Under the pieces are notes generated by a model. The model did no database searches. It was not told the origin of the DNA and was given only the letters and a program-made list of their open reading frames with translations. From the NCBI GenBank assembly GCA_047632015.1, contig JBLIBC010000065.1, positions 1-10,943 on the forward strand: 10,943 bases of DNA, read 5' to 3'. Position numbers and translations under genes: made by a program. Every line of letters begins with the position of its first letter. The stretch's first letter is position 1. This stretch comes from JBLIAZ01 sp047632015. Lineage in GTDB: Bacteria; Bacteroidota; Bacteroidia; Flavobacteriales_C; GCA-002722245. Below, piece by piece: positions 7,421 to 10,943 of this stretch.

Positions 7421-8766
7421 TATGCTTTCAGCATATCCAAAATAGCTGCAACTGTTAACTTTTGTTGCTCCCCTGTTTCCATGTTTTTACAAGTTAACTC
7501 ACCAGAAGCTATTTCGTCTTCTCCTATCATTAAAGCGAATTTAGCTCCTTTGTCATGAGCATAACTCATTTGCTTTTTTAACTTAGCACTTGTCGGATAC
7601 AATTCGGAATTAATTCCACCGTCGCGCAATGTTTTCAACACTTTCATGGAATACCTCTCCTCTACTGTTCCAAAGTTTACTATTAACACTTCAAGAGAAT
7701 CTAGCTCTTCCTTTGGGAATAAATTGTTATCCAATAGCACGTCGTAAATTCTGTCGGCTCCAAAAGAAACGCCAACTCCTGAAATGTTTTTTAACCCAAA
7801 CAACTCTGTCAAGTTATCGTATCTGCCTCCTCCGCATATACTTCCTTTAAAACCTTCACAACTTACCTCGAATATCGCTCCGGTATAATAGTTTAATCCT
7901 CGAGCTAATGTGACATCAAAAACTAAGTTTTCATTGGCTGATAATTCTTTACAATACTCATTAATATATTCCAACTCTTCAATCCCTTTTGTCCCAATTT
8001 CAGAGTCGATAAGCACTGACTTCATTGCTTCCATCTTTTCAGAAAAGGAACCAGTTAAATTAATGATGGGTTGTAATTGATCTATTGCTTTTTGAGCTAT
8101 TCCTTTAGATAGTAATTCCTTGTTTACCCCTTCAATTCCTATTTTATCTAATTTATCAATAGCAACAGTGATGTTGATAATGTTGTCTTGCTCGCCAATT
8201 ACTTCCGCAATTCCCGCTAATATTTTTCGGTTGTTTAACTTAATGGTAAAACCTGGTATTTTTAACGCTGTCAAAACTTCATTAAAAATTTGAATTAATT
8301 CCACTTCGCATAGCAAGGAATTTGTTCCTACCACATCCACATCGCATTGAAAAAACTCACGGTATCGACCTTTTTGAGGACGGTCAGCTCTCCAAACTGG
8401 TTGGATTTGGTAACGCCTAAACGGGAAGGTTAAATCATTTTGATTTTGCACCACAAACCTTGCGAAAGGAACCGTTAAATCATATCGCAATGCCAATTCA
8501 GAGAAATTAGTTTCAGTACTTTCTTCGTTCGAATTTGCCAATGCCTTTTTAAATTTATCAGCACGATGTAACAACTTAAACATTAGCTTGTCGCCTTCTT
8601 CACCATATTTCCCTGTAAGGGTAGCTAAATTTTCTACGGCAGGAGTTTCAATAGGTAAAAAACCAAACTTTTTAAAAACCTTTTCGGCAGTATTAAAAAT
8701 GTACTTTCTCCCTTGCATTTGCTTAGGTAAAAAATCTCTTGTTCCTTTTGGTATGGATGGTTTCAT
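7420..8766 (-). CDS. hisS: Histidine-tRNA ligase
   Basis: Class II aminoacyl-tRNA synthetase that charges tRNA-His, a cytoplasmic homodimer. At 448 residues it is slightly longer than the E. coli enzyme (424). Motif 1 region: KGTRDFLP (7-14). The LRYDLTVP block is at 93-100. Motif 2 runs from FRRYQIQPVWRADRP (116-130) to GRYREFFQCDVD (133-144). The histidine-specific signature is LARGLNYYTG (287-296), with Asn at a position that is Asp in E. coli. Motif 3 is GGGRYDNL (312-319) and GVGVSFGADRI (330-340). The C-terminal anticodon-binding domain spans about 357-446. The ATG start gives MKPSIPKGTRDF, the expected N-terminus. Its last base overlaps the start of the downstream EamA permease. A -7 box lies about 45 bases upstream. 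Confidence 0.97.
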   Translation of the reverse strand: MKPSIPKGTRDFLPKQMQGRKYIFNTAEKVFKKFGFLPIETPAVENLATLTGKYGEEGDKLMFKLLHRADKFKKALANSNEESTETNFSELALRYDLTVPFARFVVQNQNDLTFPFRRYQIQPVWRADRPQKGRYREFFQCDVDVVGTNSLLCEVELIQIFNEVLTALKIPGFTIKLNNRKILAGIAEVIGEQDNIINITVAIDKLDKIGIEGVNKELLSKGIAQKAIDQLQPIINLTGSFSEKMEAMKSVLIDSEIGTKGIEELEYINEYCKELSANENLVFDVTLARGLNYYTGAIFEVSCEGFKGSICGGGRYDNLTELFGLKNISGVGVSFGADRIYDVLLDNNLFPKEELDSLEVLIVNFGTVEERYSMKVLKTLRDGGINSELYPTSAKLKKQMSYAHDKGAKFALMIGEDEIASGELTCKNMETGEQQKLTVAAILDMLKA

Positions 8767-8811
8767 TGCTTTTTTGTAAATCGTTCAAATTGCTAAACAG
8801 CAAGTAGTCAT

Positions 8812-8819
8812 CAAAATTA
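8812..8819 (-). promoter_or_regulatory. Candidate -7 box of the hisS operon
   Basis: Minus-strand TAATTTTG is an exact TAnnTTTG match, giving a leader of roughly 40 bases to the hisS ATG. No clear TTG is present at the expected upstream distance. I saw no histidine-rich leader peptide or T-box-like element in the leader. Confidence 0.4.
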
Positions 8820-8885
8820 CTCATATAAATAATGTATATAGTAAGGAAGACTTAATAAGTTTTAGAACTGAATTGTGATTTATAA

Positions 8886-8914
8886 TTGAATTCCGTTTAA
8901 AGCTTTTAAATTTG
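8886..8914 (+). promoter_or_regulatory. Candidate promoter of the ABC exporter operon
   Basis: TTG at 8886-8888, an 18-base spacer and TAAATTTG at 8907-8914 (exact TAnnTTTG) make the best promoter match in the window. Transcription from about 8921 would leave a leader of about 29 bases before the ATG at 8950. The -7 box lies inside the inverted repeat at 8897-8934. Confidence 0.5.
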
Positions 8915-8934
8915 TTACACCAAATAAGCTTTAA
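8897..8934. repeat. Inverted repeat over the ABC exporter -7 box
   Basis: A perfect 9-bp inverted pair (TTAAAGCTT at 8897-8905, AAGCTTTAA at 8926-8934) encloses a perfect 5-bp pair (ATTTG at 8910-8914, CAAAT at 8921-8925) around the loop TTACAC, with a four-base bulge on the left arm. It spans the predicted -7 box and start site, as an operator would, or it may be chance in AT-rich DNA. Confidence 0.4.
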
Positions 8935-8949
8935 GAGTAACTAGTACCC

Positions 8950-10737
8950 ATGGGAGAATTAAAATCACTGAATAAATATTTGTTTAAGTACAAGTTCAGG
9001 TTGCTCTGGGGTATTGTTTTCATAGGGTTATCCAATTGGTTTACAATTTATCCTGCTCAAATAATTAGAGACGCTATTGACATCGTAGTGGAAAACTTGA
9101 GCACTTATCAATTATTCAAAAACTCCTCGTTAAGTGAGGAAATTTACAAAAATTTCGCTTCAAGCTTTGTGTTATTTGCTGTGGTGCTAATTTTGATCGC
9201 TATAATTAAAGGTGTATTTACTTTTTTCATGCGGTACACAATCATCATGATGTCTCGGTTCATTGAATATGATTTAAAAAATGAAATATACCAACATTAC
9301 CAAGCGCTTGATGTTTCGTTTTATAAAAACAACAGCACTGGTGACATCATGAACCGAATTGGTGATGACGTAAGTAAAGTAAGGATGTATTTGGGACCAT
9401 CAATCATGTATATCGTCAACTTGATTGTGCTATTCGTATTAATAATTTGGACTATGTTTTCCATCAATGTCAAGCTCAGTATTTATGTATTAGCTCCTCT
9501 GCCAATCATGTCTGTCGTTATTTACTTTGTATCCATTAAAATAGGTGCGAAAAGTGAAAAAGTACAAGGACAACTTTCCAACGTGTTTTCTCATACACAG
9601 GAGGCTTTTTCAGGAGTTAGGGTTATAAAGTCATATAATAAAACCAATGATTTAATTGGTGAGTTTGATTCGGAAGCAAAGCAATACATGGACGACTCGA
9701 TGAGCTTGGTAAAAACGGAATCCTTGTTTCACCCAGTGATTCTGTTTTTACCTGTACTTAGTACTTTGTTAACCATTTATGTGGGTGGTATCGCGGTAAT
9801 GAATAACGAAATTTCCTTTGGAAACATCGCGGAATTTGTCATTTACATCAACTTGTTAACTTGGCCTGTGGCATCTTTAGGCTGGGTCACATCTTTAATT
9901 CAACGTGCTAAAGCAAGCATGAAAAGAATCAATGAATTTTTAAATACAGAACCTGTAATTGTTAACGAATCCAACGAACCTATTAAACTAAACGGTGACA
10001 TTGAATTTAAGGATGTTTCTTTTACCTATCCTGAAAGCGGTACATTGGCATTACGTAACGTCAACTTTCAAGTAAAAAAAGGGAAGTCTTTGGCAATTGT
10101 AGGGAAAACTGGTTCTGGGAAATCAACTGTGGTGCAGTTGCTGAGTAGAATGTATGATCCTAATTCAGGGGAAGTACTTTTTAATGATAAAGATGCAAAG
10201 TCGCTTAATTTAGACGAGCTTAGGCGCCAAACAGGAACTGTTCCTCAAGAAACTTTTTTGTTTTCAGACACAATAGGAAACAACATTGCTTTTGGCACTT
10301 TTGGTAAAGTATCCAGCGACAGGTCCACTCAAATAATTGAGGCTGCAAAAAACGCTGTGATTCACGACAATATTTCCCAATTCCCAGAACAATACGACAC
10401 CATGGTTGGAGAAAGAGGCATTACCTTGTCTGGTGGTCAAAAGCAAAGAATTTCGATTGCTAGAGCTTTCTTAAAACAGCCGGAAATATTAATTCTTGAC
10501 GATTGTTTGTCCGCAGTGGATATGAGTACGGAAGAACAAATTTTACAAAACATAAAAGAGGTGCAAAAAGGTAAAACGAACATCATTATAAGTCACAGGA
10601 TTTCCACTATTAAACACTGTGATGAAATCATTGTGTTGGACAACGGCACTATTACTGAGCGTGGAAACCATGCCTTTTTAGTCAATAACAAAGGGATTTA
10701 CGCTGACTTTTATGAAAAACAAAAACTATCCGAATGA
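8950..10737 (+). CDS. ABC exporter, fused membrane and ATPase domains
   Basis: A 595-residue half-transporter of the MsbA/multidrug exporter type that would act as a dimer in the inner membrane. About six membrane segments lie in residues 17-315 (near 17-37, 71-93, 150-170, 177-197, 258-285 and 291-315). The ATPase domain covers about 350-590: A-loop Tyr360, Walker A GKTGSGKS (385-392), Q-loop Gln433, signature LSGGQ (493-497), Walker B ILILDD (513-518), D-loop SAVD (521-524) and switch His549. Asp518 stands where the catalytic Glu is normally found. In heterodimeric exporters an Asp here marks the degenerate ATP site, so a partner subunit elsewhere is possible. The substrate could be a lipid or a drug and is not determined by the sequence. 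The gene overlaps the following phosphatase gene by four bases (ATGA) and has its own promoter candidate. Confidence 0.95.
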   Translation: MGELKSLNKYLFKYKFRLLWGIVFIGLSNWFTIYPAQIIRDAIDIVVENLSTYQLFKNSSLSEEIYKNFASSFVLFAVVLILIAIIKGVFTFFMRYTIIMMSRFIEYDLKNEIYQHYQALDVSFYKNNSTGDIMNRIGDDVSKVRMYLGPSIMYIVNLIVLFVLIIWTMFSINVKLSIYVLAPLPIMSVVIYFVSIKIGAKSEKVQGQLSNVFSHTQEAFSGVRVIKSYNKTNDLIGEFDSEAKQYMDDSMSLVKTESLFHPVILFLPVLSTLLTIYVGGIAVMNNEISFGNIAEFVIYINLLTWPVASLGWVTSLIQRAKASMKRINEFLNTEPVIVNESNEPIKLNGDIEFKDVSFTYPESGTLALRNVNFQVKKGKSLAIVGKTGSGKSTVVQLLSRMYDPNSGEVLFNDKDAKSLNLDELRRQTGTVPQETFLFSDTIGNNIAFGTFGKVSSDRSTQIIEAAKNAVIHDNISQFPEQYDTMVGERGITLSGGQKQRISIARAFLKQPEILILDDCLSAVDMSTEEQILQNIKEVQKGKTNIIISHRISTIKHCDEIIVLDNGTITERGNHAFLVNNKGIYADFYEKQKLSE

Positions 10738-10943
10738 AAATATTAATGGTTTGTTTAGGAAATATCTGCAGGTCACCAGTGGCGGAAGGCATCATGAAAT
10801 CAAAGGCTGCTAAATACCATTTACAATTGCAAATTGACAGCGCTGGAACTAGCGGTTGGCACAATGGAGCACAACCTGATGAGCGTTCCATAAAAAATGC
10901 TGCAAAAAACGAGGTGGACATTAGTAAACAAGAATCACGAAAA
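10734..10943 (+). CDS. Low-molecular-weight protein-tyrosine phosphatase, 5' part
   Basis: The first 70 codons of a gene that continues past the right edge; the family is usually about 150 residues. The N-terminus carries the family P-loop CLGNICRS: nucleophile Cys7, Arg13 and Ser14, fitting C-x5-R-S. After it come SPVAEGI and the conserved DSAGTSGWHNG (35-45) and PDERS (48-52). The general-acid Asp near the C-terminus lies outside the window. These cytoplasmic enzymes dephosphorylate tyrosine residues, in some bacteria on kinases controlling polysaccharide export, and some relatives act on arginine phosphate. The ATG overlaps the stop codon of the ABC exporter as ATGA, which implies one transcript and coupled translation. 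No tyrosine kinase is visible in the window. Confidence 0.93.
   Translation, partial: MKILMVCLGNICRSPVAEGIMKSKAAKYHLQLQIDSAGTSGWHNGAQPDERSIKNAAKNEVDISKQESRK

Noticed and set aside
8850..8860. Short palindrome ACTTAATAAGT in the hisS/exporter divergent region
   Set aside because: Five-base arms in AT-rich DNA are expected by chance, and it does not align with either promoter candidate.
10682..10921. Leftward open frame of 79 codons near the right edge
   Set aside because: It is antisense to the ABC exporter end and the phosphatase start, both of which carry clear family motifs.

Overview
The window looks like ordinary chromosomal DNA of a low-GC Bacteroidetes bacterium, most likely from the order Flavobacteriales. 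Three things suggest this: the DNA polymerase III alpha subunit is a long single polypeptide with an N-terminal proofreading exonuclease, starts lack Shine-Dalgarno sequences, and several intergenic regions carry perfect or near-perfect TAnnTTTG boxes, the Bacteroidetes -7 element. No phage, CRISPR, integron, rRNA or tRNA features were seen. The assignment rests on remembered family features, not on a database search.

Layout from left to right. Positions 1-12 may hold the first four codons of a leftward gene that runs off the edge. A leftward dnaE (179-4552) fills the first 40 percent. A small leftward yqaA-like membrane protein gene (4801-5208) follows. It is bracketed by two 162-bp imperfect palindromes (4570-4731 and 5230-5391) with shared termini and shared apex. 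A rightward homoserine O-acetyltransferase-like gene (5451-6479) converges on a leftward pair, hisS (7420-8766) and an EamA-family transporter (6512-7420), which overlap by one base. Divergent from hisS is a rightward ABC exporter (8950-10737). Its stop codon overlaps the start of a low-molecular-weight protein-tyrosine phosphatase that is cut by the right edge.

Functionally this is mostly core metabolism: replication (dnaE), translation (hisS) and methionine-branch chemistry (metX-like), plus three membrane proteins of unknown substrate. Two junctions look translationally coupled: hisS to the EamA transporter (TAATG) and the ABC exporter to the phosphatase (ATGA). The least explained structure is the pair of palindromes. 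They have equal length and the same orientation, and the apex stem differs between copies by compensatory base-pair changes. This suggests a dispersed structured element, either a MITE or REP-like unit or a structured RNA or terminator. No gene that would mobilise it lies in the window. No new multi-gene system is evident.
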